Shown: in pieces, positions 41,618-53,245 of the stretch
Position numbering within the stretch: the first letter of the stretch is position 1
How the letters are laid out: the number at the start of each line of letters is the position of its first letter
DNA from: Lepidurus packardi
Taxonomy: Eukaryota; Arthropoda; Branchiopoda; Notostraca; Triopsidae
Assembly (NCBI GenBank): GCA_023053545.1
Contig: JAKZAN010000005.1
Coordinates: 1,178,001-1,242,000, forward strand
Length of the DNA: 64,000 bases
Direction of reading: 5' to 3'
Notes under the pieces: model-generated
Told to the model about the DNA's origin: nothing
What the model saw: the letters and a program-made list of their open reading frames with translations, nothing else
Databases searched by the model: none
Made by a program: the position numbers and the translations under genes

Positions 41618-44600
41618 TTAATACAGGGTCCTTAGGCGATTTACTTCCTCCATTAAACGCTGCAACGTTTCCGCGAGGTTAAACCCATTTTCCAACCGCT
41701 CGTTAATGCCATTAAAATCTCGCTAAAAAAAAATACAAAATAAATACAAAACGAGTATCTCAGAGGTGTCAAATAAAACTTACCTCAGCTATATTGCGGA
41801 CCATTGAGATGTCGAAAGTAACCCTGTGAAGTAGATCCCTAATGTCGCTTCTGGTCACCCTCAAAGTTTCGCTGACTTCTTCATGCCTCTCTCGCATTTC
41901 TTGATTGAATTCCTGGAATTCCTTGTAAAACGCCGCGAAGTTTTCGGAAACTTTTGGGAAAGTGGTATCTGTCTTGGCGGGGGGCGCGGCTTGGGGTAGA
42001 TTGGCAGCTGAGCCACGAGATCTATTGAAACCGAAGGAAAGCTTGGCATTGGAGGTGGAAGGTACAATAGCAAAGGCGCTGGAATTAGAAGAGTTTAAGT
42101 TCGTGGCAGCATTCGGCTTGTTCCGTTCCAATCGATCGGGTGAAGGAGAACGTGAAATGCCTTTGGACTGACTGGCATTGAAGCTGTTCTTCAAGGAAGG
42201 TCGCGCTGAAGGAGCTGGAATGGATTTGACAGGTACTTTGGACACGCTGGACGTTTCTGAGGCGTTTTGGATTGGTAAAAAGGTGGAAGAAGTCGGTTCT
42301 GGCTCAACGAAAAGGGGCCGGTTACCTTGGCTAAGTGATCGGCGTGCAGATTTAGGTTCTTCTTGTGATTCATTCGTTGGAGTGGGCTTGCGGCTGGTAG
42401 GACGGGCTAAACGGGACGTAAATTTGAGAGGGACATTCAATAAAGATTCCGTTTGGATCGCAGGAGAAGGAGAACGAGAAGGAGCTTTTGGCGGGGGTTG
42501 AGGCACACGCGGCAAGGAAGATGTGGAATGATACGCCTTCAGCTTCGAAGTGGCCAGTGATCGAGGGATGACGTCATTGGGCTGGAAGTAGACCTTCAGA
42601 AGAGGGGAGCCTTGTGCTTGTTTGTATTCCGTTAGTTGTTTGGTCCTGAGATCCAAAGCGAAGACTTGACCTTGACAAGTGCCCACGATGACGATGTTGC
42701 CGTCTTCGCCAGTATCAATGCAGGTCAACGGTTGTGAGAAGGTTCGATTTAGTATAATCCTAGATTGATTTGAATACAAACAGAAACTCATTATCAATAA
42801 ATAATATTCAATATAAATGTCTATTTTTATTTAACTATAACAACGCCCTTTTGAAAAAAATAGATCAAAATAAATAAAATTCAAACAAATAAATAATAGT
42901 CAATTTAAATAGATACTTTTATTGAAATTAAACGTTACCTTTTCTCTGATATGTCGTAACCAATCAACTCCTTGTCCAATCCAACGCTGAACATCACTTT
43001 GGCGTTGACTCGTGAAAAGGCAATGCCGACACATGGTGCTTTGTGTCCTCCGTTCTTGTAATCGAAGGAAAACCGAGGCTGACGCGTGCCATTCAGATCC
43101 CATAAGGCGACGGTTCCGGTATCATACGCTGCGCCAAGTCGACTGGTTCTCAGATGTCCAAACCGAAGGTCTCCCAACAACTATTAGATGAAAAACATCC
43201 ATAAATAACTTGAAAATTCTATATGAATCAAAAACTTTTTTAAAAATGTAAGTTTTCATAAGTTAATATAAGTTTTATTAAGTAAATACTACACTAATGG
43301 AAGGAATGGTTGCTTACAGCAGAACTGCCAGCCGGACAAGGTAATTGGGTTAACTGTTGGCCGGTTTGGTGTCCAAAGATGTTGACGATGTTGCCGTCTT
43401 CGCCAGTATCAATGCAGGTCAACGGTTGTGAGAAGGTTCGATTTAGTATAATCCTAGATTGATTTGAATACAAACAGAAACTCATTATCAATAAATAATA
43501 TTCAATATAAATGTCTATTTTTATTTAACTATAACAACGCCCTTTTGAAAAAAATAGATCAAAATAAATAAAATTCAAACAAATAAATAATAGTCAATTT
43601 AAATAGATACTTTTATTGAAATTAAACGTTACCTTTTCTCTGATATGTCGTAACCAATCAACTCCTTGTCCAATCCAACGCTGAACATCACTTTGGCGTT
43701 GACTCGTGAAAAGGAAATGCCGACACATGGTGCTTTGTGTCCTCCGTTCTTGTAATCGAAGGAAAACCGAGGCTGACGCGTGCCATTCAGATCCCATAAG
43801 GCGACGGTTCCGGTATCATACGCTGCGCCAAGTCGACTGGTTCTCAGATGTCCAAACCGAAGGTCTCCCAACAACTATTAGATGAAAAACATCCATAAAT
43901 AACTTGAAAATTCTATATGAATCAAAAACTTTTTTAAAAATGTAAGTTTTCATAAGTTAATATAAGTTTTATTAAGTAAATACTACACTAATGGAAGGAA
44001 TGGTTGCTTACAGCAGAACTGCCAGCCGGACAAGGTAATTGGGTTAACTGTTGGCCGGTTTGGTGTCCAAAGATGGAGATCATGCCATTCGTCTGTCCAC
44101 TTGCTACCGATGTACCGTTGGAGTGGACTTTCCTCACACCTTCTCGGCGAGTCTGATAAGAATAATGTGAGAGTTTGGACGGAAGATAACAATGGTTTAA
44201 GCTTACAACGGCGAAGTTTTGTTGGATTTTGCTCTTCGCGCAATCCCAGACGTAAACGCTTCCGTTCGCCTGACCAAGGGCAACTCGATCTGTCTGTTTG
44301 GGCACAAAGGAGACGCAAGTCGCAGGAGTATAAAAGGAAACCTTGTTATATGCAAGCAGATATAAAGTTTAATTTGATAAGCACGTACTGGAAGAATGCT
44401 GGCTGGACGAACAGTCAAGTTCTCTACGTCGATTAACTGCAGATGCGACTCGTTCTCAAGCGTGGCTGCTATGAGCTTTCCATTGGAACTACATGACACG
44501 TCTGTGATTGAACCTATTGTACAAAAGAGAAGAAATGGTATTAGTATGAACTGTAACGTACGTCTAAGGATGCAATGCAATAGCTTACCATGTAAACCGA

Positions 44601-44685
44601 AATTCTTCAAGATGTTGTTGTTTTTGCGGTCCCATATTGAAACATTCTTCGCAGTGCAGGCAACAAAGATGTTTGAACTTGCCAT
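41618..44685 (-). CDS. NEDD1: NEDD1, gamma-tubulin ring targeting WD40 protein
   Basis: Exons: 44685-44589, 44513-44389, 44341-44207, 44152-44012, 43874-43633, 43453-43318, 43180-42939, 42759-41784 and 41722-41618. All have GT-AG sites and phases fit throughout. The N-terminal half is a WD40 propeller (VYVWDC, TVALWDLN, IGYDI). A Ser/Pro-rich linker follows, then a C-terminal helix ending in TLQRLMEEVNRLRTLY. NEDD1 recruits the gamma-tubulin ring complex to centrosomes and spindles through that C-terminal region. With all exons the protein is 732 residues. Without the duplicated part it would be 606, nearer the usual 600-680. The duplication adds 126 residues of propeller sequence. OTU-PHD copy 2 begins 282 bp upstream of the start codon. 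Confidence 0.92.
42689..44075. repeat. Tandem duplication of about 693 bp inside NEDD1
   Basis: 42689-43381 is repeated at 43383-44075, with one extra T (43382) at the junction. At least one substitution separates the copies (C at 43021, A at 43715; Ala versus Ser). The duplicated unit contains a complete exon (242 bp) and the two half-exons around it, which become fused into a new 136-bp exon at 43318-43453. Confidence 0.93.
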
Positions 44686-44967
44686 GGTCTCTATTGGGCA
44701 TGTGTACGTATAGAGAGAACGATTTCTTCTTTCCCCAACAATGAAACTCAAACTGGACACTGCAGAGTCTGGAACTGGTATTTATATTGTATATAGACAA
44801 AAGAAAAGCTCCTGAATCGAGTTTGAACACTATAAAAAAGTTTTGTACAAACCAGGAAAAGTTTTGCACAAACCAGGAAAGAAAGAAGTTTTCTTACACA
44901 AAACAATAAACCGTAAACGAAACTTTTTTCGTTTCTCGTGAGGTTCAAATTTTGACGCATGCTCAAA

Positions 44968-47900
44968 CAGTGTTACTATTGGTAGCACTACTCCAAAAGG
45001 GTAAGGACTTTTGGTTATAATGTACGGGCGCATACATAAAAGTATGGAAGATAGTGGTGTAGTGGGCAGAGGCAACTACTGATGCTAGGGTGGAGAGGAT
45101 TCGATTCTCTTCAAGGGCAGTTTTTTTTCTTGTACTATGGTACAAGAAACTCTTTTTTAACTATTTCGTTTTAAATTATTCTTTATCTTTAATTATTCTG
45201 TATTTCTAATTATTTTAAATTATTATGCATTTAAATTATTATATGTTTTACTGGTTCTGTTGTAAATTATGTTCTGTTTAATTATGTGCAATGTTTTTCC
45301 TTGTACTATGGTACAAGCACTTCCTTTTCACTTATTATGTTCTACATTATTCTGTATTCTGTGTATTCTCTATAAATTACTCTTCTGTGCTTTACTGAGC
45401 TAATGTGTAAGTGGTACCACCGGAGTTGCGGTGTCGTTATGAGTTTACTCCAAAAGGGTAAGGATTTTTGGTTATAATGTACGGGCGCATACATAGAAGT
45501 ATGGAAGATAGTGGTGTAGTGGGCAGAGGCAACTACTGATGCTAGGGTGGAGAGGGTTCTTTTCTCTTCAAGGGCAGTTTTTTTTCTTGTACCATTTGAC
45601 TTTCATGTTTGTCTACTCTCCAAATGTTAACTCCCTGAGGCGCGCTGGTGCTGGTCTCCAACTTGAGTGTCAAACCGTTCCCCATGACTCATTTTGCTTG
45701 CGACTTCCTAAGCTTGCGGTGCCCTTCGCCTTCTACGCTTGCCACGCTTGAATTTTTGCTTCAACCGCATTATTCCTGTGTTCCGCTTTCTTCCCTTGTT
45801 ACGTCGGGTACGTTTTCTTATTATTTCTCCTTCATTATTTGCTCTTTTTCTGCATGTTTGCTTGGTTTTTCTTCCATTGTTTGTTTTGTTTTCACTCCTT
45901 TTCGCTTCTTTTTTTCCCGCTTTAGCTTGCTGTCTTGAGTCTAAGACATTAAAAGTAGACAAAAATGGTTTCTGTTTTAGGCTTCAGAGGGATTGGGAGG
46001 CTTCAGAGATTTAGGGAATGTCTAGGAAATTTGCGAAAAACAGCAGATTTACCTGCTGCTGCGTTTTCTAATATTTCTCTCGAAAAAATCTTGATTAGTC
46101 AAGAAAAGTTGAGTAGTTTCGAGACATTGTGTTTGGAGTATAGGGAAGAGTTTAGAGGAATTGAACTGCCAACTATTTTGGCACTGCCAGAATCTCTGTG
46201 CTATGTTGGTAATGATGAATCTGCTTGTGAAATCATTCCAAGTCGCTTCCGTGATGGATTTACTGCTTTGAAAAGTCAAGGAAATGGGAATTGCTTTTAT
46301 AATTCAGCTTCGCTGATATTGTTTGGTAATGAAGATCATGCCGATGAGATTCGTTGTCGAATTGTCGTTGAATTAATGACAAATAGTCAGCTTTATTCAG
46401 ATCCAGGTCTTGGTTATGTCAGTGACAACCAAATTGCTAACATGGTGAATTTTACTGGCATTTATATGACGCGCTTTCTGTTTCCTGGTCTGGAGTTCCC
46501 AAACACTGATATCGGGAACGCGCAAAAGACTATAGTTATTTATGCGATGGAGCAGGCAAAGTCAGGGCAATACGCGTCATTAGTGTCTTTCGCTGCCTTG
46601 GCCAATGTTTGTCATAGGACCGTAGAGTCAGTTTATCCAGTTGTTGATGTTCCCTCAAGTAGTACGCATCACCCTGCCTTGCATTTCAATATGAATTTTG
46701 TCCCTATTGGTTGCAACAGCCCAGAAATTCTCCGAATTTTATGGTGTGGTGGAAACGTGGAAGCACATTTGCAGAAGAAAGAAGGGCGGTCAGTTCTTGC
46801 GTGTAGTTGGCAGCCGAAACATTTTGTACCACTTTGCCCAAAGGTGGTCAGTTCTAGTCCGTATTCTGGTCAGTTTGCAGATCGCAGTTTCAAAATTGCA
46901 GCTAGTCGCAAAGGTGCTAAATTGTCGAGGACAAAAGGTAAAACAGCAAATAAGTCAGATGAAGTTAGCGTTATTGATCTGGTCGTTGCTAGACCTGTTG
47001 GAGAAATAAAGCAAGAGTCGGACAGTGATTTCGAGAATCCCAACAGTAAAGAAAGGAATACCGAAACAAAACGTAAAGGAGATTCTAGTTTGCCTAAACG
47101 TAGGTCAGTCAGTGATATTGTCACATGTTCTGTTGATTCTCAAATTGAACAACAACAGAATCAAGCTGAGTTAAGGTGCAAAAATTGCGATTGCTACGAT
47201 TTTTATGAAAACTGGTATGTGTGCAAACATATCCACAAAGTTGTACCCGATTTGCCTGACCATTTGCGGCACTCCCACGTTAAAAATGCAGCTATTGTAG
47301 ATTGTAAGGAAAGTTATAATAGTCCAAACAAGAGACTAGCCAAGGGAAGAGAAACCCGTTCGGCATTAGAAAAACGAATCACGGACAACATGGCCTGTGT
47401 TGCAAGGTCGCTTCAACGAGGTCTTACTTATCAGCAGCTTTTAGAAATGGATTCTGCTCTGCACAGTGTAGCTATGATAGGCAAAAGGCCTGATGAAGCC
47501 ATCATTCAAAAGACATTCCAGTCTGTTATAAAAGTTGGTCCTAATTCCAGGCTCATACCCCAAAGAGAATTTTATTCAACTCGGAAACCGTACAATAGCA
47601 AAGGAGCTGATGTTTATGAAAAGTATGGGTTTGCAGATCCTGGCTCTGTCCTGAGAAGTACGGTTGCTCAATTCTGTTATTTATGCTTGCAAAGAAATGC
47701 TCCTACTAGTGAGTTTGGTGTAGACAATTGGGTTGCTTGTAGTGAATGCGGGACGTGGCATCATGCTTACTGTGCCAATAAGGTGCAGCCTCATTTAAAG
47801 CTTTTAGATTTGTTGCCTGATGATCTAGAAGATTTACTATACCTGTGTCAACCTTGCCTAAAAAAGATATAAGCACCTTTCACTTTTTGTTCTCTTCTTA

Positions 47901-49267
47901 TGTTTTTCGCGTTATTATTATTTGACCTGTTCATATTGGATGTACGAAGAGATGATGTGAAGAAGTAAAGATGTCAAAGTGAACTTAACAAATTCGTAGC
48001 TACGGCCAAACGAAACGTTTTGTTCCAAGAGACATCGGGTTCCAGGGGGACTTCTACATAGGGTGAGTTTCGACAACTTTTACTCATCTCACGGTAACAC
48101 TGAGGTCCTCGCCGAGCGTCCGAGTTGTTCCTCAAAGCTCATAAATCTGAAGCGCTTATGACAGGCGAGGAGCAAACTTGGTAGAAGACCCTTTGCGTTC
48201 TATGCCGGTGTTCGTATCTCTGGGAGCAAAAACGTTTTGACTTCCTTGACTCGTCATTTCCCATACTTTTCAGCAACGACAACTACCACTAGTTTTTCTT
48301 TATAAGTCATGCAAAAGTTCATTTAGTTATACTTCTTTATTTCGCTAATGTGAAAACTACGCACATAAAATTCTATGGGCTGATGCGAGCAAACGATCAA
48401 ATAACTTTATTACGAAAAAATAAATAAATAAGACAATATAACACCCATGACTATATAGATGTATTGTATATCATCGATAAATCAATTCAACTCATTGACA
48501 AACAAATACGTTAAACAAATGCAAAACAATCAATTATTTTCATATGACGTCATGTACAGGTTTCTTCTGCTATGACGTCGCCCGGTTACTTTTCATATGA
48601 CGTCATAACGGCTTAAACAGTTGCCAAGGGGGCTCGGCCATGCCAGCTAGAGAAGGCCAACATGTTCTCCAGTTCCGGAACTATGAGATAGAAATGACAC
48701 TAGTGTGTATTATTATTTCAAAACGTTCTCGGAGAACGAATGACAAACGGGTGTCACGCGAGTTCAAAAGTGGTAGTTGGATTGGAAATGCATTAGTTTA
48801 GGATAGGTTAGTTAGGTTAGGTTAGGTTAGCTTAAGTTTGATTAGGTTACCTTAGGTTAGGTTATAGGTTACATTAGGTTAACGATTCTCATGAGAGTCG
48901 TTAAAACTTGCTCTTTCTTTCACTCCATTAGCTGAAAAAAGACAAATTCATTGTTGGCCAGTGACACACTATAGTGTCATTTTTGACTCGGGGGTACATT
49001 ACGTACGTATGTACTTAAATCCGGAGAACGTGTTCGAGAGGCAGGCATTTTTCGTATAACATTTGGAGTAAAACAACCCATGCCGGCTCGAGAGCCATTT
49101 TTCGTTACCCTTTTGGAGTTAATTAATCCATGCCGGCTCGAGAGCCATTTTTTGTAATCCTTTTGGAGTAAAATAATCCATGCCGGCTCGAGAGCCATTT
49201 TTTGTTACCCTTTTGGAGTAAAATAATAAGCGCCGCCAAGCGGTGAGTGGTACCAATAGATTCATGT
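44968..49267 (+). mobile_element. OTU-PHD element, copy 2 (4300 bp)
   Basis: Same 4300-bp unit as 36801-41100, in the same orientation, with identical ends (CAGTGTTAC... and ...GATTCATGT). The flanks differ on both sides, so this is not a simple tandem duplication of a larger segment. It separates NEDD1 from whatever lay upstream. The left flank is NEDD1 5' sequence and the right flank (from 49268) is unrelated to that of copy 1. Confidence 0.85.
45965..47872 (+). CDS. OTU-like cysteine protease with C-terminal PHD-type finger, copy 2
   Basis: The 635-residue translation is identical to the one at 37798-39705, including Cys110, His286 and the C-terminal Cys/His finger. An undamaged frame in both copies implies very recent duplication. 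Mutation would be expected to break one copy quickly if neither were used. The surrounding host genes have introns; this one has none. The upstream 1 kb is the element's own left end, so both copies should carry the same promoter. Confidence 0.88.
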   Translation: MVSVLGFRGIGRLQRFRECLGNLRKTADLPAAAFSNISLEKILISQEKLSSFETLCLEYREEFRGIELPTILALPESLCYVGNDESACEIIPSRFRDGFTALKSQGNGNCFYNSASLILFGNEDHADEIRCRIVVELMTNSQLYSDPGLGYVSDNQIANMVNFTGIYMTRFLFPGLEFPNTDIGNAQKTIVIYAMEQAKSGQYASLVSFAALANVCHRTVESVYPVVDVPSSSTHHPALHFNMNFVPIGCNSPEILRILWCGGNVEAHLQKKEGRSVLACSWQPKHFVPLCPKVVSSSPYSGQFADRSFKIAASRKGAKLSRTKGKTANKSDEVSVIDLVVARPVGEIKQESDSDFENPNSKERNTETKRKGDSSLPKRRSVSDIVTCSVDSQIEQQQNQAELRCKNCDCYDFYENWYVCKHIHKVVPDLPDHLRHSHVKNAAIVDCKESYNSPNKRLAKGRETRSALEKRITDNMACVARSLQRGLTYQQLLEMDSALHSVAMIGKRPDEAIIQKTFQSVIKVGPNSRLIPQREFYSTRKPYNSKGADVYEKYGFADPGSVLRSTVAQFCYLCLQRNAPTSEFGVDNWVACSECGTWHHAYCANKVQPHLKLLDLLPDDLEDLLYLCQPCLKKI

Positions 49268-49685
49268 TACTGACCAAACTGGACGCTGTCTTTATCTGCA
49301 TGCAGACACCTTTATTAAAACCAAGATCTCCAAGCCAGCTTTTGTGTTTGATTGTCAGGTGCGTCCTGGACCTGGGTGTGAAAAAGATATTACGAATAAA
49401 TAAGTAAGTATATAAGATCAAATCTTGTGTGTATATCGATATTTTGTATGCTTACTCTTTCCTCAGAGTGAAGTTAAAATCAGATCTTATGCGACAAAGT
49501 TTCAACATGGGTTATTCTGCACTGTACAACACAGAAGCACTAATAACTAGTGTTCGTTTCGACATGAATTGTGAAAAGGATTTCTTTTAACCTCGTGTTT
49601 GTTGTTGTTGTACGCATAAGGCGACATCTATAAGTTGTGTGTATATGTGTGCGGCGCAACATTCAAATATAAGTCTCGAAATTAT
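49268..49685. other. Intergenic sequence right of OTU-PHD copy 2
   Basis: AT-rich, without a convincing gene. An open frame reading leftwards at 49265-49420 runs into the element end and is probably chance. Confidence 0.4.
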
Positions 49686-50129
49686 TTAACAACGTGTATT
49701 TACATTGATTCGTTCTACATCTCGGGTTAACCAATAAGCGAATTTGTAGGTTTGGAATAGCGTACAAAGAGTTGGGGTTGTTTGATGTTTAGGACAATAG
49801 GGTGGTTCAAATGGACAGAAAATTTCGTTGACTGTAGGACAATTGTATCCTGCCAAGTTCTCAATGGGTTGTTGAAGTCCTTGTGAGAGAATTTCAAACG
49901 AGGGATCGCCCCATGTTAAAACTCGATATTTTCGGATTGAGCGGGCTAGATGATTGAAGAAAACACCCATCGTGTCAAAGGACCAGTCTTGATCATGGTC
50001 ATTTCCCCATGTGAAATGTTGGTAGTAAAAATTGTTTCGAGATAATTTGGAATTAATAAAACATGTGGTTAACTCCACAGGGCTGTTGTCGACTAATCTC
50101 AAATAGACTACAGCCAAGTCTTCAGTCAT
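49686..50129 (-). CDS. Hypothetical 147-residue protein
   Basis: A single open frame whose composition is protein-like: aromatic-rich (FYYQHFTWGNDHDQDW), with several Cys and Pro near the C-terminus (CPFEPPYCPKH). It has no transmembrane segment or signal peptide and no family I recognise. It follows the ORF at 50149-50421 after 20 bp on the same strand. In a eukaryote that spacing suggests exons, a virus-like or transposon unit, or a single frameshifted gene. A small intronless ORF by chance is the alternative. Confidence 0.4.
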   Translation of the reverse strand: MTEDLAVVYLRLVDNSPVELTTCFINSKLSRNNFYYQHFTWGNDHDQDWSFDTMGVFFNHLARSIRKYRVLTWGDPSFEILSQGLQQPIENLAGYNCPTVNEIFCPFEPPYCPKHQTTPTLCTLFQTYKFAYWLTRDVERINVNTRC

Positions 50130-50148
50130 TCTTATGCTCTAGCAGAGT

Positions 50149-50421
50149 TTATTGAACCATCGTGTTGATCTGTGTTGGTTCCACTGGTTTCATAAATGGG
50201 AGACGTGCTGGTGATAGCCTTGAGTTTGTCAAACACCCTGGTTGGAATGTGTGTGTGGGTGTGTGGTTGCGAGAATTGGGGATTTTGAAACTGTTCAGTC
50301 TAAGGGTTGCACAGATGTCAAAGAGGGGGTTGTCAAGCGCGCTCATCTGAGGAATCATACCGATGGAAGAGTGAGGATTGGCCAACACAGGAGCTTGAGG
50401 GGAGTGTGAGCTGACAAGCAC
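50149..50421 (-). CDS. Hypothetical 90-residue Pro/Ser/Asn-rich protein
   Basis: An open frame rich in Pro, Ser, Asn and His, with no domain. It ends 20 bp before the frame at 50129. The low complexity makes it a weaker candidate than its neighbour. It may be the N-terminal part of the same gene. Confidence 0.25.
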   Translation of the reverse strand: MLVSSHSPQAPVLANPHSSIGMIPQMSALDNPLFDICATLRLNSFKIPNSRNHTPTHTFQPGCLTNSRLSPARLPFMKPVEPTQINTMVQ

Positions 50422-50607
50422 AATAGCCAGAGGGGCTGTGCAAACGCAAGAGTTGGTGAGTTGGTGTTATCAGTGTGTGTGCAACAGTTGATAGCCTGAT
50501 GAGCATGATGGCACACTCTCCAAAAAAAAATCTTACAGTGTAATGAAACCACCAACCATTATTTTGAATGAATTTGTAATTGTATTTGTTGAAAGAAAAT
50601 ACATTTC

Positions 50608-50975
50608 GAAGGTTAAACTTACAAAAAGTGTCTTTAACTTAAATGTCTATCTCCGAAAAAGTGTCATTAACTTTAATGTCTATTTTTGGAAAAGTGTCTT
50701 TACTTAAATGTGTGTGTATTTTGTGAAAAAAGTGTCTTTAACTTAAATGATGAATCTCGAAAAGTGTCTTTAACTTTAATGTCTATTCTCGAAAAAGTGT
50801 CCTTAACTTTAATGTTGATTCTGAAAAAGTGTCTTTAACTTTAATGTCTATTCTCGAAAAAGTGTCCTTAACTTTAATGTCGAATCTGAAAAAGTGTCTT
50901 TAACTTTAATGGTAATCCTGAAAAAGTGTCTTTAACTTTAATGTCGAGTCCGAAAAAGTGTCTTTAACTTTAATG
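50608..50975. repeat. Minisatellite of AAAGTGTCTTTAACTTTAATG units
   Basis: About eleven units of 30-36 bp, each with GTGTC(T/C)TTAACTT(A/T)AATG and a variable spacer such as TCTATTCTCGAA. Composition and periodicity rule out coding. Confidence 0.9.
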
Positions 50976-51228
50976 GTAATTAAGTTTGTTTGCGGAGGAC
51001 ACTGTTGTCGACACGAGAGCTGCTCAATTGTGAGGACAGCGCCAACGTGAAAGTGGCGGAAACGCTAGAAACTAGGTGTTGTCAAACCATACTGCGCAGG
51101 CGTCAGGGCGGGGACTAGGGGAGAAATGAAGGCATCCTATTGGTGCAGCCATAAAAGGGGCGGGGCTTGGGAGAAATGGAGGCTTCCTATTGATGCGGCA
51201 GTAATGGAGGTGGCAGTAATGGTGGTAC

Positions 51229-51887
51229 CTATACTACTCCCTTCTTGCAAGAGCGGCGCAATTTAAAATTTCTTGCCTTGCGGAATGGACGGATGGCATT
51301 GGCCCATTTTGGATTCAGCTTCTTTAAAAATGCATCAAAGTGAGGATTCTGTAGAATATGAAGTGGCTGCTGGTCGTCCACTACAAAGCGCAACAAACGG
51401 CGAGTATGTTGCATTTGAGACTTATCGGTAAACGGCTGCGCGTCTTTAACAGAAATTGCGAGGGCCTGACGAATGTCTTGATTTCTGCTAAGAGGGCGTT
51501 CAACTCCCGATATTTTTTCTTCATGTTTTTCTTTACTGAGATGATGCCGGTACTGGAGATGGTTCATTTGGTTGGTTGTATTTCCTAAACATGCGCACGT
51601 TAGCCACTGTATTTTAAACCTAATCGTTAAATGTTACACGCTACCTTTCTTCTCAAGAACAGTGTTGCAATTTTGGTAGGTGCAGATTAGTTTGTTTACC
51701 ATTGGGAGAGAAAGCTCTTTGCGCCGCTCTTTGCCCACGAGCGCTTAGCCGTTCGACTACGCTTTGTAGCTGGCTCCGGTGTTTTTGAAAGCTCACTTTC
51801 CATAGAGGATTCGCTCTCTGACTCAGAATCACTTTGTGCAACTACCTGCATAGGTGTTTTATCTTTGCAAGACGCCATAAGGAACAA
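51229..51887 (-). pseudogene. hAT-type transposase, N-terminal part with BED finger
   Basis: An acidic Ser-rich start (51887) is followed by a BED-type zinc finger split by an intron: CTYQNC before a donor at about 51645 and NQMNHLQYRHH after the acceptor. The second exon (to 51229) contains RLLRFVVDDQQPLHILQNPHF, a pattern found after the BED finger in hAT transposases. The upstream frame does not connect cleanly to the finger, and the catalytic DDE core and C-terminal dimerisation region are missing. It is therefore a truncated copy. In intact hAT elements the BED finger binds the element's ends. Confidence 0.6.
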
Positions 51888-52039
51888 TGGATTGCAACAA
51901 TCACCAAAAACCGTGTAAAAAATGAGGGAAAAGTTGGATAAAGCTCTGCAAGAAGATAGATTCGGTCAGTGTAAGAACTACTAATCGATTAGTCAACTTA
52001 GTAATCGATCATCGGTACTAATTGATTAATAATCGATGT

Positions 52040-52200
52040 CTGACCAATCGATTACGACCCCTAGTGCTGAGTTGGAGATATTACACCATGCTGGGTAGCC
52101 ATATCTAATTTTGGATAGGATCGTTGCTTGTAGTAGGTCTCGGAGTTGTTTACAAGTGACCGCTTTCGAAAATTTGCTCATAATGATCACGCGTTGGAGG
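52040..52200 (-). pseudogene. Fragment of a non-LTR reverse transcriptase
   Basis: A short minus-strand stretch encodes LLQATILSKIRYGYPAWC, the motif downstream of the RT core in non-LTR ORF2 proteins (compare LYSKILYGLPAW in the intact element at 3756-6884). It is distinct from that element in sequence. Nothing else of the protein is recognisable. Confidence 0.5.
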
Positions 52201-52284
52201 ATTTGATTGCCTTGAGCTGCTAAAAGACTTGCATTGTGGAGGATGAAGAGGATGTCAGCACAGTGGAGTGACTCGAGGCAAGGG

Positions 52285-52400
52285 CTACACGAAGAACTAC
52301 AAGCTTCGCCATCTACACGCCACAAGCTGCACTAAACACTAGAAACTACGCCATCTACGAGCTGAAATAAACATTACAAGTTGCGCCATCTAATATCAAC
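52285..52400. repeat. Three imperfect repeats with CGCCATCTA
   Basis: ACTACAAGCTTCGCCATCTA, ACTAGAAACTACGCCATCTA and ATTACAAGTTGCGCCATCTA are spaced about 35-45 bp apart. The CGCCATCTAG motif is also found at the inner ends of the large inverted duplication. Confidence 0.6.
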
Positions 52401-53245
52401 TAGTAGAGACTCAGTAAATACCCCAAGGCACAAACGAACCAGCAGAAGGGTGTTTTTCTCCTAATACTTTTGACATAATACTGATGCTTGTCTCTTTTGT
52501 TCTAGAATTCTCAGAGGGAAAACGAAGTGAAAAGCTTTCAACTGGATTCACTGCGTTACTACCCAAGATTAGCTTCCTTTGAAGCCTTTATGACGCTAAA
52601 CTCCTCCCACTTTCGAGGAAGCCGAGGATACTTGTGAGCCACAGTTACCAGATTCGTCTTTGGTGTTCATTACGCAAGGTACATTTTTTGATTTGAATGA
52701 ACTCGATCTTTTTGTATTAATATCTGCCTTGTCATTGTCTAATAGGCTTGAGGTAGAGCTCCGTTGTGCTAATATTCCGCATCGGGAAATACCACGAGCA
52801 GGCCCGCTCCTTTTCAGTGTGTTAAGTCTTAAATGGTAGCAACGGAGCTTCTCTGGGTTTTGGTGGGCGTGATTCGGGTGCACTGTGGGGCCGGTGGAGG
52901 ACCAGCATGCAAGGGACGCTATTTCATGTGTGGTGTTGAAGAGCTTTCAATTCTTTTTTTAAAATTGTATACTAATGTTGTTTTTATTCAAATAGGCTAT
53001 CCATTGGATTTCCTGCGTTATTACTTAACAACATCTTCATTCGCCGTTCTCCTAGTACTTCAGGATTTCAATTGAGTTTAATGACTGACTTTAACTGACT
53101 GAACTGGCTTTTAATTAATTTAATTGTTTCTTTAATTTTAACATTTAGTTCCAAGTGGTGAAGTGAAGTGCGTATTGAAAACATCGTTGGGGTTTTCAAT
53201 ATTGCGGTGGCTAACCTTAGGCAGCAGTGGCTGTCTTTGGCGGGC
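52401..53245. other. Sequence without a recognisable gene
   Basis: ORFs of 80-95 codons at 52596-52883 (minus) and 52833-53075 (plus) show no motif. I see no promoter or repeat structure of note. Confidence 0.35.

Noticed and set aside
36801..49267. Simple segmental tandem duplication as the explanation for the two OTU-PHD copies
   Set aside because: Identity stops at the same bases on both sides, close to inverted repeats, and the flanks of the two copies are unrelated. An assembly artefact is still possible.
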